From an uncultured Bacteroides sp. (GTDB lineage Bacteria > Bacteroidota > Bacteroidia > Bacteroidales > Bacteroidaceae), in the NCBI GenBank assembly GCA_958477465.1, contig CAUEFX010000005.1, positions 66,223 through 130,222 on the forward strand: a stretch of 64,000 bases of DNA. The letters are read 5' to 3'. Shown here piece by piece: positions 44,856-53,501 of the stretch (positions are counted from its first letter, which is position 1; each line of letters starts with the position of its first letter). Under the pieces are notes generated by a model. It was not told where the DNA came from, searched no databases, and was given only the letters and a program-made list of their open reading frames with translations. The translations under genes and the position numbers were made by a program.

Positions 44856-45764
44856 TTAGGATTTGAATTTTTTAGCGACTTCCCGATAAGTGGGTACATC
44901 TATGCCTTGCTCTTCGGCGGCTGTTATCATGTCGAAGAGCAATCCTTGTACTTCGGACTCATGGCCTTTTGCCATGTCTTTCTGCATGGAAGCGGTGCTT
45001 TGAGGGTCGAGCTTATCGATTACTTTAAGATTGTATCCGACGAGGTCTTCGGGGAATTCGATACCGAGCTTTTTGCCCAATGCTGCGCTCTCCGTAGAAA
45101 GTCCGATAAAGGTGTCGCGTACTTTGCCCGGTTTCTGCACTTCGCCCATTGTGACGTCATAGTAGGCGCCGGTGACGGCCATTGCCGAGATGAATGACCA
45201 TTTGATGAATGTATCCCGCTGAATGTCGGGAGATAAATCCACTTTGATTCCGCTCTCCACCAGCTCGTCACGCACGGCTTTAAGCAGTTCGGGAGATACG
45301 TCTGTGCCCTTATGTGCTCCGTACACCAGGCGGAATATGGTTCCCATCTGGGTAATTTCTCCCGGTGCGGAAACAAAGCCTACGATGTAGATGCAACCGT
45401 CCAAAACGGTTACTCCCGGTACGAGGCGTTGGATGCGCGGACCTGTGCCATACACATTCAGTATGGGAATGACAATTGTCTTTTCGTGGGCGGCACGCTT
45501 TATCAGTTCTGTAATGGAACCGATGGAATAGCCTTTTACGCAGACGAATATTACATCGGCTTTCCCGTTGTATTCTTCTGCCGTACAGGCTTTCACGGCG
45601 ATGGTATGATTCCCCTTTAAGTCTGATTTTAGCTTCAGACCGTTTGCTTGTATTGCTTCGAGGTGTGCCCCGCGAGCTATGCAAGTGACATCTTTTCCCG
45701 CCAGCGCAAGAAAGGCGGCAATGCTGCCCCCCACACCTCCGGTTCCTGCTATAAGATAATTCAT
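44856..45764 (-). CDS. panE: 2-dehydropantoate 2-reductase
   Basis: This 302-residue NADPH enzyme reduces ketopantoate to pantoate for coenzyme A synthesis. The N-terminal GTGGVGGSIAAFLALAG is the dinucleotide site. The C-terminal helical domain contains FIKWSFISAMAVTGAYYDV, where the catalytic Lys normally lies, and SMQKDMAKGHESEVQGL. It starts 3 bases after ychF. Confidence 0.88.
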   Translation of the reverse strand: MNYLIAGTGGVGGSIAAFLALAGKDVTCIARGAHLEAIQANGLKLKSDLKGNHTIAVKACTAEEYNGKADVIFVCVKGYSIGSITELIKRAAHEKTIVIPILNVYGTGPRIQRLVPGVTVLDGCIYIVGFVSAPGEITQMGTIFRLVYGAHKGTDVSPELLKAVRDELVESGIKVDLSPDIQRDTFIKWSFISAMAVTGAYYDVTMGEVQKPGKVRDTFIGLSTESAALGKKLGIEFPEDLVGYNLKVIDKLDPQSTASMQKDMAKGHESEVQGLLFDMITAAEEQGIDVPTYREVAKKFKS

Positions 45765-45767
45765 AAA

Positions 45768-46871
45768 TTATACGTTAAAGCGGAAATGCATGATATCTCC
45801 GTCCTGTACGATGTATTCTTTTCCTTCTACGCCCAATTTGCCTGCCTCTTTCACGGCCGCTTCCGAGCCGTATTTGATGAAATCGTCATATTTGATGACC
45901 TCTGCGCGGATAAATCCTTTTTCAAAGTCCGTGTGGATCACTCCGGCACATTGGGGAGCTTTCCAGCCCTTTTCGTATGTCCAGGCCCGTACTTCCTGTA
46001 CGCCGGCAGTGAAGTAAGTTTCCAGGTTCAATAGCTTGTAGGCTGATTTGATGAGGCGGGCTACACCCGATTCCTCCAGGCCTACTTCGGCGAGAAACAT
46101 CTGGCGGTCTTCGTAAGTCTCCAGTTCGGCAATATCCGATTCTGTTTTGGCTGCCACAATCAGAATCTCTGCATTTTCGTCCTTCACAGCTTCACGCACC
46201 ATGTCCACGTATTTGTTTCCGTTTACCGCACTGGCTTCATCTACGTTGCAGACATACATCACGGGTTTGCTGGTAAGCAGGAAAAGTTCACGGGCAATCT
46301 TCTGCTCGTCTTTGGTCTCGAATTGTACGGTGCGGGCCGATTTCCCTTGCTCCAGTGCCTCTTTGTATTTCACCAATACATCGTAGGCCTGTTTGGCTGC
46401 TTTGTCTCCACCGGTCTGTGCCTGTTTCTGCACTTTCTGTATGCGGGCGTCGATGGTATCGAGGTCTTTCAGCTGCAATTCGTAATCGATGATTTCTTTG
46501 TCACGTACCGGGTTTACACTTCCGTCCACGTGTGTCACATTATCGTCGTCAAAGCAACGGAGCACGTGCAGGATGGCATCTGTTTCGCGGATGTTGGCAA
46601 GAAATTTATTGCCCAATCCTTCGCCTTTGCTGGCTCCTTTTACCAATCCGGCAATGTCCACGATTTCTACCGTAGTGGGTACGATTCGGTGCGGATGTAC
46701 CAGTTCTGCCAATTTATTCAGACGTTCGTCCGGGACGGTAATTACGCCTACATTCGGTTCTATTGTACAAAAAGGGAAGTTTGCCGCTTGTGCTTTCGCA
46801 TTCGACAAACAGTTGAAAAGTGTCGACTTACCCACGTTCGGCAGTCCGACAATACCACATTGCAATGCCAT
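45768..46871 (-). CDS. ychF: Redox-regulated ATPase YchF
   Basis: This 367-residue Obg-family P-loop protein prefers ATP to GTP and binds ribosomes. Walker A is GLPNVGKSTLFNCLSNA at the N-terminus, the switch region DIAGLVKGASKGEGLG follows, and a C-terminal TGS domain (IHTDFEKGFIRAEVIKYDDF) closes the chain. It heads the five-gene operon and has a perfect palindrome in its leader. Confidence 0.96.
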   Translation of the reverse strand: MALQCGIVGLPNVGKSTLFNCLSNAKAQAANFPFCTIEPNVGVITVPDERLNKLAELVHPHRIVPTTVEIVDIAGLVKGASKGEGLGNKFLANIRETDAILHVLRCFDDDNVTHVDGSVNPVRDKEIIDYELQLKDLDTIDARIQKVQKQAQTGGDKAAKQAYDVLVKYKEALEQGKSARTVQFETKDEQKIARELFLLTSKPVMYVCNVDEASAVNGNKYVDMVREAVKDENAEILIVAAKTESDIAELETYEDRQMFLAEVGLEESGVARLIKSAYKLLNLETYFTAGVQEVRAWTYEKGWKAPQCAGVIHTDFEKGFIRAEVIKYDDFIKYGSEAAVKEAGKLGVEGKEYIVQDGDIMHFRFNV

Positions 46872-46910
46872 TTATCTATTTTGTTATTTTATTTATTATC
46901 AATGCACATT

Positions 46911-46928
46911 AAACAGTACGTACTGTTT
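46911..46928. promoter_or_regulatory. Perfect 18-bp palindrome in the ychF leader
   Basis: AAACAGTACGTACTGTTT is a complete palindrome 13 bases downstream of the -7 box, placing it just after the transcription start. It could be a repressor operator or an mRNA stem. Confidence 0.55.
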
Positions 46929-46940
46929 GAAATATGGGTG

Positions 46941-46948
46941 CAAAGATA
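46941..46948 (-). promoter_or_regulatory. -7 box of the ychF operon
   Basis: The minus strand reads TATCTTTG, 70 bases before the ychF start. Confidence 0.6.
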
Positions 46949-47121
46949 ACTATTCTTTTAAAAAGAAGTGCTTCTTAGTCCTTGTTTTGATTTTAACAGC
47001 GTTATTTTGAGAGACATTTGAGAATGTCTTTCTGTTTTAAAAAGGGAAGCAGGCAGGCTAATGAGTGAAAACGTTGTTAGGAAATGATAAAGGCCTCTGC
47101 ATACTGAAGTAGGATTAATTA

Positions 47122-47307
47122 ATGGGTAATGATGATAATGGCAGACGGATTATGGACCTCTTAGATGAATTATTGGGTGATAAGGTTCAGGATATGTTTG
47201 CGTCTTATCCGCTCTACAAGGATAGAATGACTTCTTGGAAAATAGGAAGAAAGTTCTATAATAGTGGTAATATATGGATATTATTTTGTGTATTCGCAAT
47301 TAAATAG
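47122..47307 (+). CDS. Hypothetical small protein, 61 residues
   Basis: This open frame has an acidic helical start (NGRRIMDLLDELLGDKVQDM) and ends by overlapping the region just upstream of the XRE gene. No promoter box or known family is seen. It may be a real small gene, or chance coding in the 450-base gap between ychF and the XRE gene. Confidence 0.3.
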   Translation: MGNDDNGRRIMDLLDELLGDKVQDMFASYPLYKDRMTSWKIGRKFYNSGNIWILFCVFAIK

Positions 47308-47323
47308 TAATATTATACCATGT

Positions 47324-47650
47324 ATGAGTAATGCGGATTATGTAACCAACCAAGATATTATGCTACTTTTAGCGAAGCGCATAAAGGAGTACAGGCTTGC
47401 CGCACGGATGAGTCAAAAGGAAATGGCGGAGAAATCCGGTGTGAGTCTTGCTACAATAAGCCATTTTGAACAGGGTGTCAATCAGAATATGACCCTGAAT
47501 AATTTCATATCATTGTTGCGGGTAATAGGTATGGAACAACGTATAATTGATTTGTTGCCTGAATTGCCCATGCCGCCGCTGGCGTTGAAACAGATAAATA
47601 AATTAATTCCCAAAAGAGTAAGGAGAAACGATAATGATACAAAATCTTGA
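47324..47650 (+). CDS. XRE/HipB-like helix-turn-helix regulator
   Basis: This 108-residue DNA-binding protein was started at the ATG at 47324 (MSNADYVTNQD). The HTH is KRIKEYRLAARMSQKEMAEK and SGVSLATISHFEQG. The tail, rich in Pro, Leu and Lys, resembles HipB antitoxins that precede hipA. Its 3' end overlaps a broken hipA start by 17 bases, as in intact hipBA operons. Without HipA its present role may be autoregulation only. Confidence 0.75.
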   Translation: MSNADYVTNQDIMLLLAKRIKEYRLAARMSQKEMAEKSGVSLATISHFEQGVNQNMTLNNFISLLRVIGMEQRIIDLLPELPMPPLALKQINKLIPKRVRRNDNDTKS

Positions 47651-47780
47651 TGTATTTTTATGGAATCGTCCCGGTAGAATGGATTCCATCAATGAATTGC
47701 ACAATATCGTGTTTTTCAATTATCCGATCATCCAATTGCTTCCCGCTCATATTTCTTGTGAAATACAGTCAGCAGCATAA
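47634..47780 (+). pseudogene. hipA-like remnant, N-terminal fragment
   Basis: The frame begins MIQNLDVFLWNRPGRMDS, resembling the first strand of HipA kinases, and overlaps the XRE stop as in hipBA. It stops after 48 residues, and the tail overlaps the convergent MFS gene by 53 bases. HipA is normally well over 100 residues, so this is a truncated relic. Confidence 0.45.
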
Positions 47781-48882
47781 ATCCTGCAAAAGCGAAAGGG
47801 ACACCTATCAATGCCGGATATTGATATCCGAGGCCTGCTTGCAGTGCCAATCCGCCGGAGTAGGCGCCGATGGCATTTCCCAAATTGAATGCCACCTGTA
47901 CACTGGCGGCTCCCAACATCTCTCCTCCTTTAGAATAACGTATCAGCAGGATTTGCTGTGGGCTGGAGAGGGCAAACAGTCCCGCCGTACAGAGACACAT
48001 TAACAATACAGACAGCCACGAAACGGATGATAAAAAGAATATGAGCAGTAATGTGATGCAGATACAGGCCTGTACGGTAGCAGCCACCCGTCCCGGTTTG
48101 TATTTGTCGGACAATCGTCCGCTGGCAAGATTTCCTACCACCATGCCGAAGCCGGCAAGTACCATCAGAAAAGTAATGCTTTGAGGATGGAATCCGGATA
48201 CATGGGTCAGCAACGGAGTGATATAACTGTACCAGCAGAATACACCGCCGTTTCCCAACAGGGTTGCCCCTATCAGCAGCCAGGGGGCGGGGGATTTAAG
48301 AAAACGGAACTGTCCTTTTAGTCCGGTATCGGGCAGGCTTTCCATCTGTGGAACCCAGCGCCAGATGTAATAGAGTATGATCATTCCCCAACAGCCCACC
48401 AACAGGAAGGTCATGCGCCATGAAATGGCAGCGCTCAATGAGGTTCCCAACGGAACGCCGAACAGATTGGCTATGGTCATTCCGGCCACCATGATCGAAA
48501 CGGCTTCCGAGCCTTTTCCTTTGTCTGCCAATTTTTCGGCCACAATAGAGCCTACTCCGAAATAGGCGCCGTGTGGAAGCCCGGAGATGAAACGCGCCAG
48601 CAGCAATACCCAATAATCTGGTGCCAGAGCCGCACTTATATTTCCTACCATAATCAGAGTGACGAGTATCAGAAGAATCCGTTTCAACGGATGTTTACGG
48701 GCAAGTATCAGCATAGGTGCCCCTACACATACTCCCAGTGCATAGGCAGAAATGAAATGTCCTGCTTGGGAAATACTAATACCGAAATCATGCGCTACAT
48801 CGGGCAGAATGCCCATCATGACAAACTCTGCAATACCCAATCCCAAGGTACCGAATGCTAATGCGATCAGACTTTTTTTCAT
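47728..48882 (-). CDS. MFS transporter, DHA1/AraJ-like
   Basis: This 384-residue permease has 12 predicted helices. The start at 48882 (MKKSLIALAFGTLGLGIAEF) avoids the -7 box TAATTTTG at 48913-48920. Family features are the motif A-like segment GNLASGRLSDKYKPGRVAA, and LARFISGLPHGAYFGVGSIVA. AraJ-type members export sugars or drugs. Substrate unknown. Confidence 0.85.
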   Translation of the reverse strand: MKKSLIALAFGTLGLGIAEFVMMGILPDVAHDFGISISQAGHFISAYALGVCVGAPMLILARKHPLKRILLILVTLIMVGNISAALAPDYWVLLLARFISGLPHGAYFGVGSIVAEKLADKGKGSEAVSIMVAGMTIANLFGVPLGTSLSAAISWRMTFLLVGCWGMIILYYIWRWVPQMESLPDTGLKGQFRFLKSPAPWLLIGATLLGNGGVFCWYSYITPLLTHVSGFHPQSITFLMVLAGFGMVVGNLASGRLSDKYKPGRVAATVQACICITLLLIFFLSSVSWLSVLLMCLCTAGLFALSSPQQILLIRYSKGGEMLGAASVQVAFNLGNAIGAYSGGLALQAGLGYQYPALIGVPFAFAGFMLLTVFHKKYEREAIG

Positions 48883-48912
48883 ACTTAAGGATATCCATCT
48901 TTTTACCGGTGG

Positions 48913-48920
48913 CAAAATTA
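48913..48920 (-). promoter_or_regulatory. -7 box of the AraJ-like MFS gene
   Basis: The minus strand reads TAATTTTG, 31 bases before the chosen start. Confidence 0.45.
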
Positions 48921-49080
48921 TAACAATCATAAAAAACAGAGAATGCTCTTTTCTTGTTTTTGAGTTTATACCCTTATTTCTTGATTTATGTCATTTTTAT
49001 ATTTCGTTTACTCAATCGGTGTGCTTTGACAGGCGGTAAGATAAAACATGTATGGAATTTACATACTTTTATATTTTGTC

Positions 49081-49088
49081 TATCTTTG
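49081..49088 (+). promoter_or_regulatory. -7 box of the FucP-like gene
   Basis: TATCTTTG lies 23 bases before the ATG, with TTTA 19 bases upstream as a near -33 element. Confidence 0.6.
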
Positions 49089-49110
49089 CACGTCCATTTA
49101 GTTTGAAATT

Positions 49111-50304
49111 ATGCAAAAGCAGAGATATGCATTGGTGAAAAAGGAGTATAGGATTCCTTTTATCCTGGTTACTTCTTTATTTTTTTTATGGGGGTTTGCC
49201 CATGCCATTCTGGATGTGTTGAATAAACATTTTCAGGATGTAATGGTTATTAGCCGGGCACATTCGGCATGGGTACAGGTTATGTTCTATTTGGGGTATT
49301 TCGTTATGGCGATTCCGGCCGGACTGTTTATTAATAAATACGGTTATCGTCGTGGTGTTGTCTTCGGACTGTTGCTTTACGGGCTTGGTTCGCTATTATT
49401 TATCCCCGGAGAATATTGGATGTCGTTCAATTTCTTTCTGTTTTCTTTGTTCGTCATCGCCTGCGGTTTGGTTTTTCTGGAGACTGCCGCCAATCCCTAT
49501 ATGACAGAGTTGGGAGACAGGGAGACTGCTGCCAGCCGATTGAATCTGGCTCAGTCATTCAATGGCTTGGGGTGTATCTGCGGTCCGTTGGTAGGCGGAT
49601 TATTACTGTTTTCAGAAGACGGATCGGCTGCCATCGCTTTGCCTTATACATTGATGGGCATTGTGGTATTATCGGTTGCTATGGTTTTCTCTAAAATCAA
49701 GCTGCCGGAGATTGTCCATGAGGAAGAAAACAAGGAGCAGGAAAAGGGGAGCGGACTATGGTCGCACAAACTTTTTGTTTTTGGTGTTGCCGCTCTGTTC
49801 TGCTATGAGATAGCCGAGATTTCCATTAACAGTTTCTTTATCAATTACGTGGTAGACGATGGCTGGATGAATGCCAGGGATGCTTCTGTCGTGCTCTCCT
49901 TCGGAGGATTGGGGCTGTTTATGTGCGGACGTTTTGCCGGTAGCTGGATTATGCAGCGCATTCGTGCAGAGAAAGTATTATTGTTTTGTGCCATCTGCAC
50001 GGTGATCACTTCTTTATTGCTTGTGCTGAGCCTGGGGCTGGTTTCTCTGATTGCCCTTTTTCTGGGTTATGCATTTGAGGCTATTATGTTTCCTACGATC
50101 TTTGCCCTTTCTTTAAAAGGATTGGGAAGGCATACGAAACGCGCTTCCTCATTTTTGATGATGTCGCCTGTCGGTGGGGCGGTGGGTCCGCTGATGATGG
50201 GATATGTAGCCGATCAAACAGCGATGTCCTTCTCTTTTATAGTGCCTTTACTCTCTTTTACGGTGGTTATGTTGTATGCTTGGAGAGTGAATGTGGCAAA
50301 ATGA
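49111..50304 (+). CDS. Sugar MFS transporter, FucP/NagP-like
   Basis: This 397-residue proton-coupled permease has 12 helices. LFFLWGFAHAILDVLNKHFQ at the start and ETAANPYMTELGD in helix 4 are signatures of the fucose/glucose/galactose/N-acetylglucosamine group. The partner gene across the gap is a beta-mannosidase, so mannose is a reasonable guess; fucose released by the PUL is another. A structured 3' region and a terminator follow. Confidence 0.88.
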   Translation: MQKQRYALVKKEYRIPFILVTSLFFLWGFAHAILDVLNKHFQDVMVISRAHSAWVQVMFYLGYFVMAIPAGLFINKYGYRRGVVFGLLLYGLGSLLFIPGEYWMSFNFFLFSLFVIACGLVFLETAANPYMTELGDRETAASRLNLAQSFNGLGCICGPLVGGLLLFSEDGSAAIALPYTLMGIVVLSVAMVFSKIKLPEIVHEEENKEQEKGSGLWSHKLFVFGVAALFCYEIAEISINSFFINYVVDDGWMNARDASVVLSFGGLGLFMCGRFAGSWIMQRIRAEKVLLFCAICTVITSLLLVLSLGLVSLIALFLGYAFEAIMFPTIFALSLKGLGRHTKRASSFLMMSPVGGAVGPLMMGYVADQTAMSFSFIVPLLSFTVVMLYAWRVNVAK

Positions 50305-50567
50305 GGGCTGCCTGCTATCGCGTACGGTTGTACTTCCAGCATGTTTTTGCCTCCTTCACCACCTTCACCTTTTTCACTCAAAGTCTTTATTCATCGCACC
50401 TACAGGGTGAAAGGCCGGCGGTACGGTCCTTATGAACCGCGAACACGGTTCTTATGGATCATAAGCACGTTTGTCATTGACCGTAGGTACGGTGCATGGC
50501 AAGACGCGATGCTCCTCATAAAAAATATCCTTATAAATAACTCTCAAAAGAATGCCGAACAAAATTT
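50305..50567 (+). other. Structured 3' region of the FucP-like gene
   Basis: No gene is seen. There are two abutting perfect mini-hairpins, GAACCG/CGGTTC (50434-50451) and CTTATG/CATAAG (50451-50465), and three dispersed GTACGGT copies. A terminator follows. It may be a long structured 3' UTR or an unannotated RNA. Confidence 0.35.
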
Positions 50568-50598
50568 AAACAGGCCCTGTTCGGAAGGCCTGTTTTTA
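50568..50598 (+). terminator. Intrinsic terminator
   Basis: AAACAGGCC (50568-50576) and GGCCTGTTT (50587-50595) form a perfect stem followed by TTTA. The loop TGTTCGG can instead pair with CCGAACA at 50554-50560. Confidence 0.8.
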
Positions 50599-50663
50599 TG
50601 CTTTGATATTCAAGGAATACTTTTGAAAGATACTAAGCGGGTTTACTTCAATCTTGATTTTTA

Positions 50664-53237
50664 TTAATACTCGTCACTAAGTGATATAACTTTCAGCTGC
50701 TTCTCCAAAATCGACTGTGATAAAACGGTATAAATAACAACCGAAACGGGAGTGTCCGGCAGTATATCGAAGTAATTGTCGCTGAAAGAACTTTCTGCAT
50801 CGCCTGTACTTAAAAATACGGCACGTGCAAAAGAATCACTTTTCAGGGTAACCTCGAAACCTCCTTCTACCGGTTTTATTTCACGTGTAATCGATACTTT
50901 GGGGTAATTGACTTCTTTCTGTTTGACTAAAAAGTATTGATTCGAATAGATGTTTCTATTTTTATCTGTAAACCGGGTATAAATGACAACATCTTCTTTA
51001 GGAATATCTTTTAGAGCTTTGTCCAGTTCAATGGAAAAGACATTACGGCTTGTATTGGCGGCTATCTTTACGGTTTGCTGAAAGCTACTGATGATTTCAC
51101 CGGTCAGTTTGATAACTTTTACATCGAGGATACCGCTACAAGAAGCAGGACGATCGGAAACGACATAGACATTTAGCATCCCTTTTTCATCGGCAATGGG
51201 AGAGACGAGCAGATCACGATAGGCCTGACGGGCAAAGTAGTGTTGCGCTTTCCAACGTCCGTAATAATCGCGGCTTGCCCAGGAGGCTACCGGCCAACAG
51301 TCGTTATGCTGCCAGAAAAGTGTTCCCATACAGTAAGGCATGTCCCGTCGGTGGGCTTCAATAGCTGTTTTGATGGCATCTCCCTGCAATACATGGTTCA
51401 TGTAGAGAAAGGCTTCGAAATCTCTTGGCTGTCGATATTCGTTCAACAGATACGTTTCGATCAGTCCGTTGGCATGTGCGCCGCCACGTTGGTGAGACAT
51501 CATCACTTCCGAGTAGATGTTCCAGTCTTCCGGATAGGGAGCATAACGCTTTACCGATTCAAATTCCGGAAATGACTGGAAACCATATTCGCTGAAAAAG
51601 CGGCTACGTGCTTTGTTGTAACTGTTTATCGGTTCTTTGGAATGCCATACATCCCAATAATGGCGGTCGCCGTTGTGATCATCGCTGCCGCCATCATAAC
51701 GGGCAAAAGGAGAAGAGGGCCAATAGAAACTTTCAGGAGCATATTCTTGGACGACTTCGGGAAGCGTCACGTAATATTGGTCGGTAAATTGTTTCCATAT
51801 CCGTTGTTCGTACTTCGGATTCTGCTTGGCATATTGCTTTTGCCATCCCCAGTTGAACCAGGCATCATTACATTCATTGTTACCGCACCAAAGGGCGATA
51901 CAGGCATGATTACGCAGACGTTTTATATTGTCGATCGCTTCCTGGCGGATATTTTCAAGAAATTCGCCTTCAGCAGGATAAAGGCTGCATGCAAACATGA
52001 AATCCTGCCAAACCAGTATACCGTATTGATCGCAAAGATCATAGAAGAGGTCGTTTTCGTAAATACCCCCGCCCCAGATGCGCAACATATTCATATTGGC
52101 ATTGACTGCGTCGAGAAGGGTCTTTCGATATCTTTCTTCTGTGACGCGTGGCAGAAAATTGTCCTGAGGAATGTAATTGGCACCTTTTGCAAAAACAGGT
52201 TGCCCGTTCAGTTCTACATAGAATGTCTTTCCGTCTTTGTCGGGTTTATTGATAATCTTTAAAGAACGGATTCCTATTTTTTCTGTTTGGCTGTCTGTAA
52301 GCCGTTCGTTGACAGATAAATCCGTCCGAAATTCATAACGGTACGGCTCTCCCAGCCCGTTGCACCACCAAAGCTTCGGGCTTTTGAGAACGAAAGAAAC
52401 CGTTGCTTTGTTGAATCCTTTTTTGAGAGATAATTCCTGTTGTCCCAGCACTTTACCGGATTCGTTATCCGTAATGGAGACAATGGCTTGGTCGAAATCT
52501 CTGTCTGCTTCTATTTCGATTTCTCCGGTGATGGTTGCCCGGCTTTTGTTTACTTCTTTTTGTCGGATAAAGATATTGTGAATATGTGCATCGTCCCATG
52601 CTTCTATAAAGACGGGGCGCCAGATACCCGATGTGACCAGGCGCGGTCCCCAATCCCATCCGTAATGATAGCCCGCTTTGCGGGCGAAGACACTGACCTT
52701 CTTATCAAATACTCCGCCATTCTCCGATTGGTCATTGGATGCTTCGTAATGATAGGGAAGTGCATCCCATTTAGGGATATCCGTTTTGATGGGTGAGTGA
52801 AAGTAAACTTTCAGTTTATTATCACCCGGTAGCAGGTAGGGTTTTATATCGACTTGCCACTCACGGAACATATTATTGGCTACCAGTATCTTTTTTTCGT
52901 TCAGGAAGACATCCGCATAGGTGTCCAGTCCCTTGAATATGAGTCTGATAGTTTGTCTCTGCATGATTTCTTCCGGGAGAGAAAAAGTGGTCTCATAGAT
53001 CCAGTCTTCTTTGTCGATCCATTGCAGCCCTCTCTCGTTGAGCCGGAAGAACGGATCTTCAATGATTTTATTAGCCAACAGATCGGTATGTATCACGCCC
53101 GGTACAGTGGCCGGATACCAGTTGGTAAGTCTTGCCTGTTTGAATGTCCATCCCTCATTCAGTTCCTTTCTGAACGGAGTGGCTATCAGTAAAGCACTGC
53201 ATAGGAGCGATGAGGTCAGTAGACCGGTGCGTTTCAT
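50664..53237 (-). CDS. Glycoside hydrolase family 2 beta-mannosidase
   Basis: This 857-residue exported retaining enzyme releases mannose from the non-reducing end of beta-mannosides. The start at 53237 gives a signal peptide (MKRTGLLTSSLLCSALLIA); an ATG 7 codons upstream is also possible. The beta-sandwich with FNEGW-like start (LNEGWTFKQARLTNWYPATV) precedes the (beta/alpha)8 barrel. The acid/base Glu is in LWCGNNECND near 459 and the nucleophile in RFFSEYGFQSFPE near 554. It is convergent with the FucP-like gene. Confidence 0.9.
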   Translation of the reverse strand: MKRTGLLTSSLLCSALLIATPFRKELNEGWTFKQARLTNWYPATVPGVIHTDLLANKIIEDPFFRLNERGLQWIDKEDWIYETTFSLPEEIMQRQTIRLIFKGLDTYADVFLNEKKILVANNMFREWQVDIKPYLLPGDNKLKVYFHSPIKTDIPKWDALPYHYEASNDQSENGGVFDKKVSVFARKAGYHYGWDWGPRLVTSGIWRPVFIEAWDDAHIHNIFIRQKEVNKSRATITGEIEIEADRDFDQAIVSITDNESGKVLGQQELSLKKGFNKATVSFVLKSPKLWWCNGLGEPYRYEFRTDLSVNERLTDSQTEKIGIRSLKIINKPDKDGKTFYVELNGQPVFAKGANYIPQDNFLPRVTEERYRKTLLDAVNANMNMLRIWGGGIYENDLFYDLCDQYGILVWQDFMFACSLYPAEGEFLENIRQEAIDNIKRLRNHACIALWCGNNECNDAWFNWGWQKQYAKQNPKYEQRIWKQFTDQYYVTLPEVVQEYAPESFYWPSSPFARYDGGSDDHNGDRHYWDVWHSKEPINSYNKARSRFFSEYGFQSFPEFESVKRYAPYPEDWNIYSEVMMSHQRGGAHANGLIETYLLNEYRQPRDFEAFLYMNHVLQGDAIKTAIEAHRRDMPYCMGTLFWQHNDCWPVASWASRDYYGRWKAQHYFARQAYRDLLVSPIADEKGMLNVYVVSDRPASCSGILDVKVIKLTGEIISSFQQTVKIAANTSRNVFSIELDKALKDIPKEDVVIYTRFTDKNRNIYSNQYFLVKQKEVNYPKVSITREIKPVEGGFEVTLKSDSFARAVFLSTGDAESSFSDNYFDILPDTPVSVVIYTVLSQSILEKQLKVISLSDEY

Positions 53238-53294
53238 GGTTGATTTCAGTTCTTTCATAATATATTCATTCTATGTGTTGTATACTTCTATTTG

Positions 53295-53302
53295 CAAAAG
53301 TA
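53295..53302 (-). promoter_or_regulatory. -7 box of the beta-mannosidase gene
   Basis: The minus strand reads TACTTTTG, upstream of both possible starts. Confidence 0.5.
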
Positions 53303-53406
53303 TGGAAAATATCCTTTATCGGATGATGAAATTTTATTGAATGCCGATACTTTTTTGAACATGAGGGGCTGTTTTTTGCATTTATACCTTATTCGTAGTA
53401 CGAATT

Positions 53407-53422
53407 TACCACAAGTGTGGTA
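53407..53422. promoter_or_regulatory. Palindromic operator upstream of cysK
   Basis: TACCACAAGTGTGGTA has perfect 7-base arms with a 2-base centre and ends 23 bases before the -7 box of cysK, overlapping the expected -33 region. Confidence 0.6.
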
Positions 53423-53445
53423 TTTCCGGCGAACCGAAACCACTC

Positions 53446-53453
53446 TATCTTTG
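53446..53453 (+). promoter_or_regulatory. -7 box of cysK
   Basis: TATCTTTG lies 48 bases before the ATG at 53502. Confidence 0.6.
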
Positions 53454-53501
53454 CAGTATGATAAAAAGATAAAAGAACAGATATTTAAATACAGTACAAC
53501 T

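Noticed and set aside
47324..47780. Active HipBA toxin-antitoxin system
   Set aside because: hipA is cut to 48 codons and lacks the kinase domain.
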